A stretch of DNA of 64,000 nt from Halothiobacillus neapolitanus c2 (GCF_000024765.1 NC_013422.1:434001-498000), one strand, 5' to 3'; shown: positions 8,272 to 18,246, numbered from the stretch's first letter. Program-made: numbers and translations. The notes: a model not told the origin generated them from the letters alone.

Positions 8272-9807
8272 ATGACCGCTAACGAACAAGTCAACGGCGC
8301 GGCCGAAGAGCGAAGCGCCGAGAGCCTCTTGGCCGAAGAAAACAAACTGATTGCCGAGCGGCGCGACAAGCTGAGCCGTATTCGTGCGGCGGGCAACGCC
8401 TTCCCCAATGATTTCCGTCGGGATGCCAGCGCAGCGGAATTGCAGGCCGAATACGCCGAAAAAGAAGCCGATTACTTCGAGCAGAATCCCCGTCGTGTCG
8501 TCGTCGCTGGGCGCGTGATGGCCAAGCGCCTGATGGGCAAGGCAAGTTTTCTGTCGATTCTCGATCACAGCGGCCGGATTCAGTTGTATGTCGCGCGCGA
8601 TGCCTTGGGTGAAGCAACCTATGATGACTTCAAAACCTGGGATATCGGCGATATCGTCGGCGGCGAAGGCGCTTTGTTCAAAACCCAGAAGGGTGAGCTT
8701 TCCGTCCGCGTGGACTCGATTCGTCTGCTGACCAAGAGCCTGCGCCCGCTGCCGGATAAATTCCACGGCATGTCGGATACCGAGCAGCGCTATCGCCAGC
8801 GTTACGTGGATCTGATCATGAACGAACCGGTGCGCGATACGTTCCGCAAACGCACCCAGATTATCCAGTTCATGCGCAATTATCTGAACGCCAAAGACTT
8901 CCTCGAAGTTGAAACCCCGATGATGCATGTGATCCCCGGCGGTGCCTCGGCCAAGCCATTCACGACTTTCCACAACGCGCTCGATATGGATCTGTATCTG
9001 CGCATCGCCCCCGAGCTTTACCTGAAGCGGCTGGTGGTCGGTGGATTCGAGCGGGTATACGAGATCAACCGTAACTTCCGTAACGAAGGCCTGTCGACGC
9101 GCCATAACCCTGAATTCACCATGATCGAGTTCTATCAGGCCTATGCCGATTACATCGATCTGATGGACATGACGGAAGATCTGCTGCGTCGCCTGTCGGA
9201 ATCGGTGTGCGGTTCAACTACGCTGACATATCAGGGCGTCGAGTTCGATTTGGCTCAGCCGTTTGCCCGTTTGTCGGTGGTCAATGCCATCCTGGAACAC
9301 AACCCCGACGTGACGCGCGAGCAGCTCTCGGATATCGACAGTGCACGTCGCATTGCCGAAGGCTTGGGTATCAACATCAAGGACTCCTATGGACTGGGTA
9401 AAATCCAGATCGAAATCTTTGAAGAAACGGCCGAGCATAAGTTGATTCAGCCGACGTTCATTACCGAATACCCGGCCGAAGTGTCGCCTTTGGCGCGCCG
9501 GAGCGACGATAATCCGTTCGTGACCGACCGTTTCGAGTTCTTCATCGGCGGTCGTGAAATCGCCAATGGTTTCTCGGAGTTGAACGACGCCGAAGATCAA
9601 GCAGAACGCTTCATGGCGCAGGTGGCTGAGAAGGATGCCGGAGACGACGAAGCCATGCACTTCGACTCCGACTACATCCGCGCGCTGGAACACGGTATGC
9701 CGCCGACAGCGGGCGAAGGGATCGGCATCGACCGTCTCGTGATGTTCCTGACCGACTCGCCATCGATCCGCGACGTTTTGCTATTCCCGCACATGCGGCC
9801 GGAATAA
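8272..9807 (+). CDS. lysS: Lysyl-tRNA synthetase, class II
   Basis: Charges tRNA-Lys in the cytosol. The 511-aa protein has a charged N-terminal helix, an OB-fold anticodon-binding domain ([21 protein letters not shown], residues ~75-180) and a class II catalytic core. Motif 2 reads [20 protein letters not shown] and motif 3 reads [16 protein letters not shown], followed by [13 protein letters not shown], the usual end. It lies directly downstream of prfB. No inserted or lost domain is evident. Confidence 0.97.
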   Translation: MTANEQVNGAAEERSAESLLAEENKLIAERRDKLSRIRAAGNAFPNDFRRDASAAELQAEYAEKEADYFEQNPRRVVVAGRVMAKRLMGKASFLSILDHSGRIQLYVARDALGEATYDDFKTWDIGDIVGGEGALFKTQKGELSVRVDSIRLLTKSLRPLPDKFHGMSDTEQRYRQRYVDLIMNEPVRDTFRKRTQIIQFMRNYLNAKDFLEVETPMMHVIPGGASAKPFTTFHNALDMDLYLRIAPELYLKRLVVGGFERVYEINRNFRNEGLSTRHNPEFTMIEFYQAYADYIDLMDMTEDLLRRLSESVCGSTTLTYQGVEFDLAQPFARLSVVNAILEHNPDVTREQLSDIDSARRIAEGLGINIKDSYGLGKIQIEIFEETAEHKLIQPTFITEYPAEVSPLARRSDDNPFVTDRFEFFIGGREIANGFSELNDAEDQAERFMAQVAEKDAGDDEAMHFDSDYIRALEHGMPPTAGEGIGIDRLVMFLTDSPSIRDVLLFPHMRPE

Positions 9808-9821
9808 AGTGCTGTTTTAGG

Positions 9822-10257
9822 ATGAAGGTTATTCGAACACTGCTCATCCTGATTTTAACCCTTTTCTGGGTTGTCATCACGGCTAGCCTTTACGCGTCGT
9901 CTACGTCTTACCTCACTTTGGCAGTGATCACATTCGTATATGGGTTGTTGCTTTATGTAGTTTGGCCGGTTGGTACACCGAATCCTGCAGTAGCCGCCAA
10001 TAGACTTTATCTATGCTTTTGGCGTGGGTATGTTACTACTTGCTCTGGATACAGCCTTTGGAAATCATTGTCCCCATTATCCTTATCATTTAGTTGTGAT
10101 GTATCCAAAACCAAGTGGTGTCGCTGCTCTGATTATGTCGGCATGTCTGTATCTCGGTAAATATCCAGCGGCCTTGTTGCTATCTGGCATAGGCGGTTAC
10201 TTCTTTTATATGGGGTATAGTTTGAAACCTGATTTATCATCCAAGCGGTGGCGTTGA
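9822..10257 (+). pseudogene. Frameshifted small membrane protein gene
   Basis: Two overlapping frames together look like one protein. The first (from ATG 9822) gives MKVIRTLLILILTLFWVVI and a second hydrophobic stretch, then after about residue 60 turns into low-quality sequence. The second frame, open from 9994, gives IDFIYAFGVGMLLLALD and GVAALIMSACLYLG plus a third hydrophobic segment up to 10257. A single-base loss or gain near 9990-10005 would join them into ~145 aa with four membrane segments. Base composition is poorer in G+C than the neighbours. A sequencing error, or two genuine small genes, cannot be excluded. I do not recognise the family. Confidence 0.55.
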
Positions 10258-10378
10258 GAAGAAGCAAGGCGCTCCTCAGTATCACGGCATAAGTAACGGC
10301 CGCAGTCGTTGTTTCATGCACACTGATCCTGTTTGTTTCTGGTGCGAAACCGGCCGCAACCCATTCTGGAGGTAGTTG

Positions 10379-11509
10379 ATGTTTGGACTGTTTGGAAAAA
10401 AAATCGATACGGCCCGATCAGAAGCCTTACGCAACGCCTTGGGCTCGCTGGTTGATCCGCATGCCGGGGAAACGCTGGCGGATGCCCATTTCATAGAACG
10501 CGCCGAGGTGGTGGGCGATGAGGCACAGATCGACGTGGTGCTCGATTATCCGGCGGCGGGCTTCGAGGCTGAACTGACCGAATTGCTCGAGCGCACCGCA
10601 CTTCAGATCGAAGGCATCAAATCCGCTAAAACCACCATTGCGTTTGTCAGCCCGCTCGGCAGTAGCCAGAACGGTAAGCCTTTGCCCGGCGTGCGTAACA
10701 TCATTGCGGTTGCATCCGGCAAAGGCGGTGTGGGTAAATCGACCACCAGCGTGAATCTGGCCTTGGCGCTGGCGGCGGAGGGTGCAACGGTTGGTTTGCT
10801 CGATGCCGATATCTACGGGCCCAGCCAACCGTTGATGCTGGGCGCAAAAGAAACGCCGGTTGTTGACGAACAGCGCGCCATGCAGCCGGTGATGGCGCAC
10901 GGCCTGCAAACCATGTCGATCGGTTATTTGATTGATGATGCCCAGGCCATGGTCTGGCGCGGGCCGATGGTCACATCTGCCTTGATGCAGTTACTCAACG
11001 ACACGCGCTGGCATGATCTGGATTATCTGATTGTCGATATGCCGCCGGGCACGGGCGATATTCAGCTCACGCTGGCCCAGAAAGTGCCGGTGGCGGGCAG
11101 CGTGATTGTCACCACACCGCAGGATATCGCCTTGATCGATGCCCGCAAAGCGATCACCATGTTTGAGAAAGTTAATGTGCCGGTGCTCGGCGTGATCGAA
11201 AATATGTCGGTGCATGTGTGCTCGAACTGCGGTCATGTTGAGCCGATTTTTGGTAGCGGCGGCGGTGAAAAACTGGCATCAGAAAATCATATTGATCTAC
11301 TGGGACAGTTGCCGCTCGATCTTGCCATCCGCACCGACGTGGATGAGGGCTGGCCAACGGTCGTGCGCGATTCAGAATCAGTCAATGCGCTGATTTATCG
11401 GCAAACCGCGCGCAAACTTGCGGCTGCTTTGGGGCGACATTTGCGCCAAGATCACTTCGATGGTCCGAACATCTCGATAGACGAGGACGGTGGCGATGCT
11501 GACGGTTGA
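10379..11509 (+). CDS. mrp: Iron-sulphur cluster carrier protein, Mrp/ApbC family ATPase
   Basis: Cytosolic P-loop ATPase that carries and delivers Fe-S clusters. The 376-aa product has an N-terminal MIP18/DUF59-like domain (residues ~1-95), the deviant Walker A SGKGGVGKST at about residue 113, the DADIYGPSQP loop, DYLIVDMPPGTGD, and the CxxC cluster ligand pair in VHVCSNCGH. The start at ATG 10379 is preceded by GGAGGT; a TTG one codon earlier is less likely. A 120-base spacer separates it from the broken gene upstream, and its 3' end overlaps the next gene. Confidence 0.95.
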   Translation: MFGLFGKKIDTARSEALRNALGSLVDPHAGETLADAHFIERAEVVGDEAQIDVVLDYPAAGFEAELTELLERTALQIEGIKSAKTTIAFVSPLGSSQNGKPLPGVRNIIAVASGKGGVGKSTTSVNLALALAAEGATVGLLDADIYGPSQPLMLGAKETPVVDEQRAMQPVMAHGLQTMSIGYLIDDAQAMVWRGPMVTSALMQLLNDTRWHDLDYLIVDMPPGTGDIQLTLAQKVPVAGSVIVTTPQDIALIDARKAITMFEKVNVPVLGVIENMSVHVCSNCGHVEPIFGSGGGEKLASENHIDLLGQLPLDLAIRTDVDEGWPTVVRDSESVNALIYRQTARKLAAALGRHLRQDHFDGPNISIDEDGGDADG

Positions 11510-11978
11510 GGTGCCTGGCGATTTTAATGGCGGCACACCGTTATCTTTGGCCCATCTCGTACTCGATTACAATGGCACGATTGCCGAAGACGGTGCATTG
11601 ATTGCCGGTGTGCCCGAACGACTGGCGCAGCTCGCAGAACATCTGACGATTCACGTGATCACGGCTGATACCCACGGCACTGCCGCGCAAAAATTGGCTG
11701 GCTTGCCGGTTTCCCTGCATATTTTGTCTCCGGGCGCGCAAAGCGAGGCCAAGGCCGATTTTGTCCGTGCGTTGGGCTCTAAGCAGTGTGTCGCAGTGGG
11801 TAATGGCCGCAATGATGCGTTGATGCTGCAAACGGCGGTGGTGGGTGTGGCCGTGGTGCAGGCCGAGGCTGCGGCACAGATTACGCTGGCGGCGGCGGAC
11901 GTGGTTTGCGCCTCCATTGAGCATGCCCTTGATTTGCTCATCTATTCAAAACGTTTGGTTGCGACTTTGCGCAATTAG
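11496..11978 (+). CDS. HAD-family hydrolase resembling a soluble P-type ATPase phosphorylation domain
   Basis: A 160-aa HAD-fold protein. Motif I is LVLDYNGTIAEDG, where the nucleophile aspartate is kept but the second aspartate of phosphatase DxDGT is replaced by asparagine. Motif II is in VITADTHGT, and motif IV is VGNGRNDALMLQTA, close to the GDGxNDAPAL of P-type ATPases. This fits the soluble P-type-ATPase-like HAD group, whose substrate is not established. It overlaps the end of mrp by 14 bases, which suggests translational coupling. The ATG at 11496 with GAGG 9 bases upstream is preferred over a GTG at 11490. Confidence 0.8.
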   Translation: MLTVEVPGDFNGGTPLSLAHLVLDYNGTIAEDGALIAGVPERLAQLAEHLTIHVITADTHGTAAQKLAGLPVSLHILSPGAQSEAKADFVRALGSKQCVAVGNGRNDALMLQTAVVGVAVVQAEAAAQITLAAADVVCASIEHALDLLIYSKRLVATLRN

Positions 11979-12043
11979 TGTGACTGTTTCCAGTGAACGT
12001 GCTGGATTGTTTATTTTTCAAATGCTGGATATGAGGTAATAAA

Positions 12044-12544
12044 ATGAGCCAAGTTACTTTTTTGGGTAATCCCGTCGAGGTTGCTGGTGTTATGCCCGCG
12101 GTTGGTTCGCCTGCGCCTGCCTTCACGCTCACCGATGGCGAGTTGCAGGAAAAATCTCTGGGTGATTTCGCGGGCAAAAAGAAAATCCTGAATATTTTCC
12201 CCAGCCTCGACACCCCCACCTGCGCGCAATCGGTACGCAGCTTCAACGAAAAAGCAAACAGCCACCCGGACACCGCTGTGCTCTGTATTTCTGCCGATCT
12301 ACCCTTCGCACAGGGCCGTTTTTGCGGCGCTGAGGGCCTGGATAATGTGATCACGTTGTCCACATTCCGGCATCCGGAGTTTTTGCGTGACTACGGTGTG
12401 CTGCTGGCCGATGGCGCGTTGGCTCATCTGGCAGCGCGCGCCGTGATCGTGCTCGACGAACACGATCAGGTGCGCTACGTGCAACTGGTTCCAGAAATTG
12501 CCGACGAGCCGGATTACGCCGCAGCCTTGGCGGCACTAGCCTGA
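12044..12544 (+). CDS. tpx: Thiol peroxidase
   Basis: Atypical two-Cys peroxiredoxin that reduces hydroperoxides with thioredoxin; periplasmic in some species, but no signal peptide is visible here. The 166-aa protein has the peroxidatic cysteine C60 in [12 protein letters not shown] and the resolving cysteine C94 in RFCGAEGL, both at the Tpx-specific positions. A GAGGT box precedes the ATG by 8 bases. It stands as its own short unit between the HAD gene and the ROK gene, 65 bases after the former. Confidence 0.95.
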   Translation: MSQVTFLGNPVEVAGVMPAVGSPAPAFTLTDGELQEKSLGDFAGKKKILNIFPSLDTPTCAQSVRSFNEKANSHPDTAVLCISADLPFAQGRFCGAEGLDNVITLSTFRHPEFLRDYGVLLADGALAHLAARAVIVLDEHDQVRYVQLVPEIADEPDYAAALAALA

Positions 12545-12554
12545 TAGAGGTTCG

Positions 12555-13502
12555 ATGTCGATGACAGTGCAAGCGACCGATGAGAACACGCTCAAACCGA
12601 AGGGCCGGTTGCGCCTCGGCGTCGATTTGGGTGGCACCAAGGTTGAGGTGGCGGTGCTTGATGATGCGGACGAGTTCTTGTTTCGTGAGCGCCTGCCCAC
12701 GCCACAGGGTGACTATTCGGGCACCATTGAAACCATCGCGACACTGATCCAAAAAGCGGAGCAGCAACTTGGGCGTGTGCATTCGATTGGCGTTGGCACA
12801 CCGGGCACGACGTCACCGCGCACGGGGCTAATGAAAAATGCCAACTCCGTCGTGCTGAATGACCAGCCGCTTAAATACGATCTGGAAACACGCCTTAATC
12901 GTTCGGTTTCGATGGCGAACGATGCCAATTGCCTTGCCTTGTCCGAGGCGCACGGTGGCGCGGCCGACGGCGCTGATTCGGTGTTCGGTGTGATCTTGGG
13001 GACCGGCGTTGGCGGCGCCTTGGTGGTCAATGGCCAATTGATCATGGGGCAAAACGCCATTGCCGGAGAGTGGGGGCACAACCCGCTGCCGTGGACGCAT
13101 GAAGGCGAATATCCCGGCCCGGTTTGCTGGTGTGGTCATCAAGGCTGTATCGAGCAGTGGCTCTCCGGCCCTGCGTTCATGCGCGATTTTCAAAACGCAT
13201 CTGGTCGATCACTGACCGGTGCCGAGATTATCGCGGCAGTCGAACAGGGTGATGCCGAAGCCAAAGCGGCTTTAACGCGCTACACCGACCGCCTCGCCCG
13301 CGCCTTGGCGCATGTCATCAATATCTTCGACCCGGAAGTGATCGTCTTGGGTGGCGGCCTGTCGAATGTGGCGGCCCTCTATACAGAGGTGCCTTCTCGT
13401 TGGGATGAATTCGTATTCTCCGACCCGATCAGCACCAAGCTCGTTGCACCGAAATTCGGTGATTCCAGCGGGGTGCGGGGCGCGGCCATGCTTAGCTCAT
13501 GA
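12555..13502 (+). CDS. ROK-family sugar kinase (fructokinase or N-acetylglucosamine kinase-like)
   Basis: ROK proteins phosphorylate sugars with ATP. The 315-aa sequence has the first phosphate loop [16 protein letters not shown], the sugar-binding [16 protein letters not shown], the second loop [18 protein letters not shown], the [10 protein letters not shown] motif and the ROK zinc signature [12 protein letters not shown] (three cysteines plus histidine). No DNA-binding domain is present, so it is a kinase, not a ROK repressor. Substrate is not decided by sequence alone. The start may be 12555 or the ATG at 12561. Its stop overlaps the arsB start by four bases (ATGA). Confidence 0.9.
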   Translation: MSMTVQATDENTLKPKGRLRLGVDLGGTKVEVAVLDDADEFLFRERLPTPQGDYSGTIETIATLIQKAEQQLGRVHSIGVGTPGTTSPRTGLMKNANSVVLNDQPLKYDLETRLNRSVSMANDANCLALSEAHGGAADGADSVFGVILGTGVGGALVVNGQLIMGQNAIAGEWGHNPLPWTHEGEYPGPVCWCGHQGCIEQWLSGPAFMRDFQNASGRSLTGAEIIAAVEQGDAEAKAALTRYTDRLARALAHVINIFDPEVIVLGGGLSNVAALYTEVPSRWDEFVFSDPISTKLVAPKFGDSSGVRGAAMLSS

Positions 13503-14800
13503 CAGCAGCGGCCATTTTTTTGGCCACCTTGATTCTGGTGTTGTGGCAGCCAACCATTGGTCGGTTTCAACTGGGCATTGGCTGGAGCGCGGCGGCCGGT
13601 GCGCTGGTTGCCTTTGCTGCGGGTGTTATTCAGCCAGCCGATGTACCGGTGGTTTGGGCCATCGTCTGGAATGCCACCTTTACCTTTATTGCACTCATTA
13701 TCATCAGCCTGTTGCTGGATGAGGCCGGGTTTTTTAACTGGGCGGCCTTGCATCTGGCCCGCTGGGCCGGTGGCAGTGGGCCGCGATTGTTTGTGGTGAT
13801 GGTCTTGCTGGGTGGCTTGGTTGCCGCTTTTTTTGCCAATGACGGCGCCGCGCTGATTCTCACCCCGATCGTGATCGGTATTTTATTGGCATTGCGGATG
13901 CCCCCCACGGCCACGCTCGCCTTTGTAATGGCAGCCGGGTTTATCGCCGATACGGCGAGTATGCCGCTGGTGGTCTCAAACCTCGTCAATATCGTCGTGG
14001 CCGATTACTTTAAGTTGGGCTTTGCCGACTATGCAGCCGTCATGGTGCCGGTCACTCTGGTTTCCGTGCTCGCCTCTTTGGGTGTGTTGTGGCTGTATTT
14101 TCGCCGATCAATACCCAAAACATATGCCTGCGATGCACTGGATTCGCCCTCCAAAGCCATTATTGATCGATCAGTATTTCGCGCCGGTTGGTGGGCTTTG
14201 GCTTGGTTATTGTTTGGGTTTTTCGTGCTTGATAGCTGGGGCGTGCCGATCAGCTTGGTGGCGGCCATTGGCGCGTTCATTTTGTGGCTGATTGCGCGAC
14301 GCGGCGCAAAAATCAACACCCGCACTGTGTTAATCCATGCCCCGTGGCAAGTGGTGATCTTTTCACTGGGCATGTATCTTGTTGTCTACGGATTGAAAAA
14401 CGCGGGCTTGACCGACGTGCTCACGTACTGGTTCGATCAACTGGCTCATCTCGGATTGTGGGGCGCTACGCTCGGCACGGGTTTTACCATGGCGGCCTTG
14501 TCTGCCGTGCTCAACAACATGCCCGCCGTGCTCATGGGCACCTTGGCGATTGATGGCACCCAGGCCAGCGGCACCACGCATCTGGCGATGGTTTACGCCA
14601 ATATTATCGGCTGTGATCTCGGGCCGAAGTTCACGCCCATCGGCAGCCTGGCGACGCTATTGTGGCTGCATGTGCTGGCACGCAAGCAAATCGTGATTTC
14701 ATGGGGGTATTACTTCAAGGTGGGCCTAATACTCACCACGCCGGTATTGCTATTGACCTTGCTCGCCTTGGCGCTGCGTTTATCTGTGAATCTACCGTGA
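13499..14800 (+). CDS. arsB: Arsenite/antimonite efflux permease ArsB
   Basis: Inner-membrane permease that expels arsenite, alone or driven by ArsA. The 433 aa match the ArsB family closely, with the phrases [91 protein letters not shown] and [21 protein letters not shown] all in order; about 12 membrane spans can be drawn. The usual partners arsR, arsC and arsA are absent here, and the gene is instead coupled by a 4-base overlap to a ROK kinase and followed after 7 bases by xseA. Confidence 0.93.
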   Translation: MTAAAIFLATLILVLWQPTIGRFQLGIGWSAAAGALVAFAAGVIQPADVPVVWAIVWNATFTFIALIIISLLLDEAGFFNWAALHLARWAGGSGPRLFVVMVLLGGLVAAFFANDGAALILTPIVIGILLALRMPPTATLAFVMAAGFIADTASMPLVVSNLVNIVVADYFKLGFADYAAVMVPVTLVSVLASLGVLWLYFRRSIPKTYACDALDSPSKAIIDRSVFRAGWWALAWLLFGFFVLDSWGVPISLVAAIGAFILWLIARRGAKINTRTVLIHAPWQVVIFSLGMYLVVYGLKNAGLTDVLTYWFDQLAHLGLWGATLGTGFTMAALSAVLNNMPAVLMGTLAIDGTQASGTTHLAMVYANIIGCDLGPKFTPIGSLATLLWLHVLARKQIVISWGYYFKVGLILTTPVLLLTLLALALRLSVNLP

Positions 14801-14807
14801 GCCGCAT

Positions 14808-16313
14808 ATGAGCACGATTCTTTCCGTTACTTCCCTCAACGCCATGGCCAAACAGATTCTGGAAGCCAATTTAAGCGGCGTGATGGTTCAGGGTGAGGTG
14901 CGCTCGTTGACTCGGGCCGCATCGGGGCATATGTATTTTTCGCTGAAAGATCAACAGGCCGAAGTACGTTGCGCGCTGTTTCGCGGGCAGGCGATGCGTG
15001 TAAAGACCGCGTTCGCCAATGGCGATGCCGTGGTCGTGCGGGGTTCGGTATCGCTGTACGCCCCGCGCGGTGATTACCAACTTATCGTCACCGGCGTTGA
15101 GTTGGCAGGTGATGGCCAATTGGCCGTTTTGTTTGAAGCCTTGAAGAAAAAACTGTTTGCCGAAGGTTTGTTCGACGCGGCACGCAAACGAGCAATTCCC
15201 ACATTATCCCGCCGAATATTGGTGATTTCTTCCGCCGCAGGCGCTGCGCTGCAAGACGTGCTTTCCACCTTGACCCGCCGGCTGCCTTTGGTCGAAATCA
15301 ATTTGGTTCCCGTGGCGGTGCAGGGCGAGGCGGCAGCGGCCGAACTCACCGCAGCCGTGCGGGGTATCACGAGCGATTCCGAGTTTGATGTCGTGCTGCT
15401 TGTGCGCGGCGGCGGTTCGATGAGTGATTTATGGGCATTCAACGATGAGGGCCTGGCCCGTGCGATTGCAGCCTGCCCGGTTCCTGTTATCAGTGGTGTC
15501 GGCCATGAAATCGATTTCACGATCAGCGATTTTGTGGCGGATGCTCGGGCCGCCACACCGACGGCGGCGGCTGAACTGGCCACACCGATTACCCTTGGCG
15601 AATTGCAGGCCGCGCTGGTCTTACAGCAAGAACAGCTTTCCCGGTTGATCGAAGATCGATTGAACGCGGCGGGGCAACGCCTGGACAGCAGCCTCAACCG
15701 GCTTCGCCAGCAGCGCCAGCGCTGGTTACCGCAAGGCCACCACCAGATGATGCTCAGCCTGCGGTTGCAGCGGGCGATTCGTGCGCGCTGGCAGGATAAC
15801 CTCGGCCAGATACGCGCGTTGACGCATCGATTGCAGCAGCGCAGCCCAGTGCATTGGGTTCGCCAGAACCACAGCCGACTCGAACAGATGCGCTGGCGCT
15901 TACAGCAGGCCATCGATCAGCGGTTGGCCGCCCAGCGGCAGAATAACTTGCGGCTTGCGGCAGGCTTGCGGCCCTTGATCGTGCTGCGACAAATCGAGCT
16001 GCGCCAGCAAAACAGCCAACGAATCACCGCCCACCTGCACGCGGCCGCTCGGCAGCGGCTCGTGCGCCAGCAGCAACGGCTCGAACAGGCGTTTGGCGTG
16101 CTGAGCGCCTTGAGCCCTCAGCGGGTGCTGGAGCGGGGATACAGTCTGGTCGAAGCGGAATCGGGCTTGCTTTGGCACGCGGCCGCGTTGCAATCCGCCT
16201 TGGCCGAATCCGACCGGCCATTGCCGTTGCGGCTGCATTTTGGTGATGGGGTCGTGCCCATCGAAGCCCGTTCTGCTCAGTCCGGTTCGATAGAAACCGG
16301 GGCGACGGAATAA
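14808..16313 (+). CDS. xseA: Exodeoxyribonuclease VII large subunit
   Basis: Large subunit of the single-strand exonuclease XseA-XseB that trims DNA in repair. The 501-aa product has the N-terminal OB-fold (LSGVMVQGEVRSLTRAASGHMYFSLKD, residues ~20-100), the central catalytic region with RGGGSMSDLWAFNDE and ISGVGHEIDFTISDFVADARAATPTAAAE, and a long glutamine/arginine-rich coiled-coil (~residues 265-440) that binds the small subunit. The C-terminal part ends LERGYSLVE... as usual. xseB is not in this window. Confidence 0.95.
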   Translation: MSTILSVTSLNAMAKQILEANLSGVMVQGEVRSLTRAASGHMYFSLKDQQAEVRCALFRGQAMRVKTAFANGDAVVVRGSVSLYAPRGDYQLIVTGVELAGDGQLAVLFEALKKKLFAEGLFDAARKRAIPTLSRRILVISSAAGAALQDVLSTLTRRLPLVEINLVPVAVQGEAAAAELTAAVRGITSDSEFDVVLLVRGGGSMSDLWAFNDEGLARAIAACPVPVISGVGHEIDFTISDFVADARAATPTAAAELATPITLGELQAALVLQQEQLSRLIEDRLNAAGQRLDSSLNRLRQQRQRWLPQGHHQMMLSLRLQRAIRARWQDNLGQIRALTHRLQQRSPVHWVRQNHSRLEQMRWRLQQAIDQRLAAQRQNNLRLAAGLRPLIVLRQIELRQQNSQRITAHLHAAARQRLVRQQQRLEQAFGVLSALSPQRVLERGYSLVEAESGLLWHAAALQSALAESDRPLPLRLHFGDGVVPIEARSAQSGSIETGATE

Positions 16314-16357
16314 TTCGCTGCCCGCTCAGACGCAGGACAGGCGCGGCGGCAGAATGC

Positions 16358-16377
16358 TAAAGCAAACTATTGCTTTA
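16358..16377. terminator. Small palindrome between convergent xseA and FlhB-like genes
   Basis: TAAAGCAA (16358-16365) and TTGCTTTA (16370-16377) form a perfect 8-bp stem that includes the stop codon of the minus-strand gene. It may act as a weak two-way terminator for the convergent genes; the stem is A/T-rich and no long U tract follows. Confidence 0.35.
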
Positions 16378-16752
16378 TTCCGGTGGCTCATCTTTCTTTT
16401 CACCGTTATTCGAACGATAGTTTTGAGCCTCATCTCGCGTTTGCTGCGCCCGCTTGAGCACTTCCTCGTGTTTGCCGCTGACGTACAGGGCATAACTCAG
16501 CACTTCCGCAACGGCACGAAACAGGTTGTTCGGAATATGATCCCCAATATCCAGACTGGCGAGCATGTCCGCCAGCGCTGGGTCTTCGACCAACGGCACA
16601 TCCGCCGCTTTTGCACGGGCCACGATCTGCTCGGCCACGAGGTGCTGCCCCGTTGCGACCACCTGAGGTAACTCCGTCCCCTCGTATTTGAGTGCAACCG
16701 CTCGGCTGATCGGATGTTTCTCTGATTTGGGTTTGGGAATGTTGCGACTCAT
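16375..16752 (-). CDS. FlhB C-terminal-domain-like protein (stand-alone)
   Basis: A 125-aa protein that corresponds to the cytoplasmic C-terminal domain of FlhB/YscU export switches without the membrane part. RAVALKYEGTELPQVVATGQ, LVAEQIVARAKAADVPLVEDPALADML and IPNNLFRAVAEVLSYALYV follow the family pattern. The autocleavage NPTH motif is replaced by HPIS, so self-cleavage is not expected. Such proteins (often called FhlB or YlqH) are usually encoded next to a second FliK-like protein, as here. A role in tuning flagellar export substrate switching is inferred from that context. Confidence 0.85.
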   Translation of the reverse strand: MSRNIPKPKSEKHPISRAVALKYEGTELPQVVATGQHLVAEQIVARAKAADVPLVEDPALADMLASLDIGDHIPNNLFRAVAEVLSYALYVSGKHEEVLKRAQQTRDEAQNYRSNNGEKKDEPPE

Positions 16753-16779
16753 GCTGATTTCACTTGGCCTGACCTCGTA

Positions 16780-18120
16780 TCACACTTGGCACCTGAACGT
16801 GGCGTGCTCATCAAGGAACGGTGCGGGGCTCAGTCGTTCCTGAACGGCCTTGGGCGGCGGGCCCGGGTAGATGCGCAATTCTTTGGGCGTTAATGAGGCG
16901 GCGCGCAGGTGTTCTGCCAATTGGTCGAGCGAGGCGTCCAGCTGCATTCGTGCCTCGGGTTTATCCGCATACAAACGAACGGTCAGATTGGTGGATTGCA
17001 GCGACAGGCTGCCATGCAGTGGCCCCAGTGCGGGGAGATCGATCGCAAAATCGAGTTGCCACGTGGATTCAGTTGGAGGGTTGGTGTTCTGCGCCTGTTC
17101 TTGAATGGCGATCTGAACCCGACGGGGTTGCTCGGCCAGCATCATGGGCACGTCGACGACCCAGGTAGGTTGCCCTTGAATCTGTAAGAGAGCGGTGCGC
17201 AACTGGCTGACATCCAGCCGCCCGATCCATTGTTCAATGCTCAATTGAAGTGAAGCGGTCTGGCCCGGATTTTGGGCCACGGTTTGAGCCGCCGTTTGTG
17301 CCGCCGTTTGTGCCGCCGTTTGGGTCGCGGTATGGGTTTGGGCCTGCGATGCAGATGCCGCTGAACGCGCACCTCGGGCAGTCGCCATCTGGTTATTCCC
17401 CATGGATTCCAGGCTTGCCTGCATTTTGAGTTGTTGGGCAGCCAATTTGAGTTGGGATTTAATGTCCGAAGTCGCTTGATCAAGAGACGAGTTACTGGGT
17501 GCCGGTGGCAGGCTATTGGCGGCGATCAGTTGAGTGAGATTTTGGGCGAGCGTTTGTTTGGCGACTGGCTGACCTGTCCGCAGCGCGCTCAGCACCTCGT
17601 CGAGGTTCAGTAATGCGGTGCGCACATTCAAGGGAAGATCGAGTTTGATCGGCGGGCTGGCAACAGCGGCGGTCATGTTGCCGGCTTGGGTCGTCGGCGT
17701 GGCGTTTGCGGTCGTTGTGGTTTGGGTTTGTGATCCTTGCGCCGGACCGATCTCCGATTTGAGCGGAGCACTCGCCGTGGCGGCGTTGGTGTTTGCGCTC
17801 AGTCGCGTCATCAGTAGCGTCAGCAGGGTTTGGACTGCTGATTGCACTGTCGTTTTGGTCGTCATGGTTTCCTGAGCGGACGACAAGAGTCCCATCACGA
17901 CCGGCGGGCCAGCATCTTTGACTTTCAGTTGGATCGCGCTGCCGGTAGTCAGCGGCAGCTGGGTAGTGACGGCCACCTGACCACCGGCCAGCGAGAGTAA
18001 CGCTTTGCCCGTGCCTTGGTTGGCCTGCAACACGATGGCCGCCAGAGTTTGGCCCGTTCTCAGCGGCAGTCCCCGCAGCTCAGTGGTGGTGCTGGCGGTC
18101 AACGTAGAATCGATTTTCAT
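16780..18120 (-). CDS. Flagellar hook-length control-like protein (FliK C-terminal domain)
   Basis: A 446-aa protein with a low-complexity Thr/Ala/Gln-rich middle (residues ~95-290) and a C-terminal domain of the FliK type (LDFAIDLPALGPLHGSLSLQ, LTVRLYADKPEARMQLDASLDQLAEHLRAASL, LRIYPGPPP). It lacks the T3S4 core of canonical FliK in a recognisable form and is distinct from the fliK at 25.7 kb. It is transcribed toward the FlhB-like gene 27 bases on, forming a two-gene unit divergent from fleQ. A run of TAAQ repeats lies near residues 266-278. Confidence 0.8.
   Translation of the reverse strand: MKIDSTLTASTTTELRGLPLRTGQTLAAIVLQANQGTGKALLSLAGGQVAVTTQLPLTTGSAIQLKVKDAGPPVVMGLLSSAQETMTTKTTVQSAVQTLLTLLMTRLSANTNAATASAPLKSEIGPAQGSQTQTTTTANATPTTQAGNMTAAVASPPIKLDLPLNVRTALLNLDEVLSALRTGQPVAKQTLAQNLTQLIAANSLPPAPSNSSLDQATSDIKSQLKLAAQQLKMQASLESMGNNQMATARGARSAASASQAQTHTATQTAAQTAAQTAAQTVAQNPGQTASLQLSIEQWIGRLDVSQLRTALLQIQGQPTWVVDVPMMLAEQPRRVQIAIQEQAQNTNPPTESTWQLDFAIDLPALGPLHGSLSLQSTNLTVRLYADKPEARMQLDASLDQLAEHLRAASLTPKELRIYPGPPPKAVQERLSPAPFLDEHATFRCQV
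17288..17323 (-). repeat. Three 12-bp tandem repeats encoding TAAQ
   Basis: Three near-identical units of GCCGCCGTTTGT (plus-strand reading) lie at 17288-17299, 17300-17311 and 17312-17323, flanked by degenerate copies. They are in frame within the FliK-like gene, so copy number changes by slippage would alter linker length without a frameshift. Confidence 0.85.
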
Positions 18121-18246
18121 GGTGGCGTTAGGGTCATAGCCTTCCGGGTGTTGACTGCAAACAAGGGTTGTTCAGTGTTTGAATTAACACCCAGAACCCA
18201 ACGCTCGGTCAAGTCGCATCTATGGGCAGAGGTTGTCGACAATATT

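Noticed and set aside
17288-17323. Possible CRISPR-like array
   Set aside because: Units are 12 bp, contiguous and in frame in a FliK-like gene; there are no spacers.
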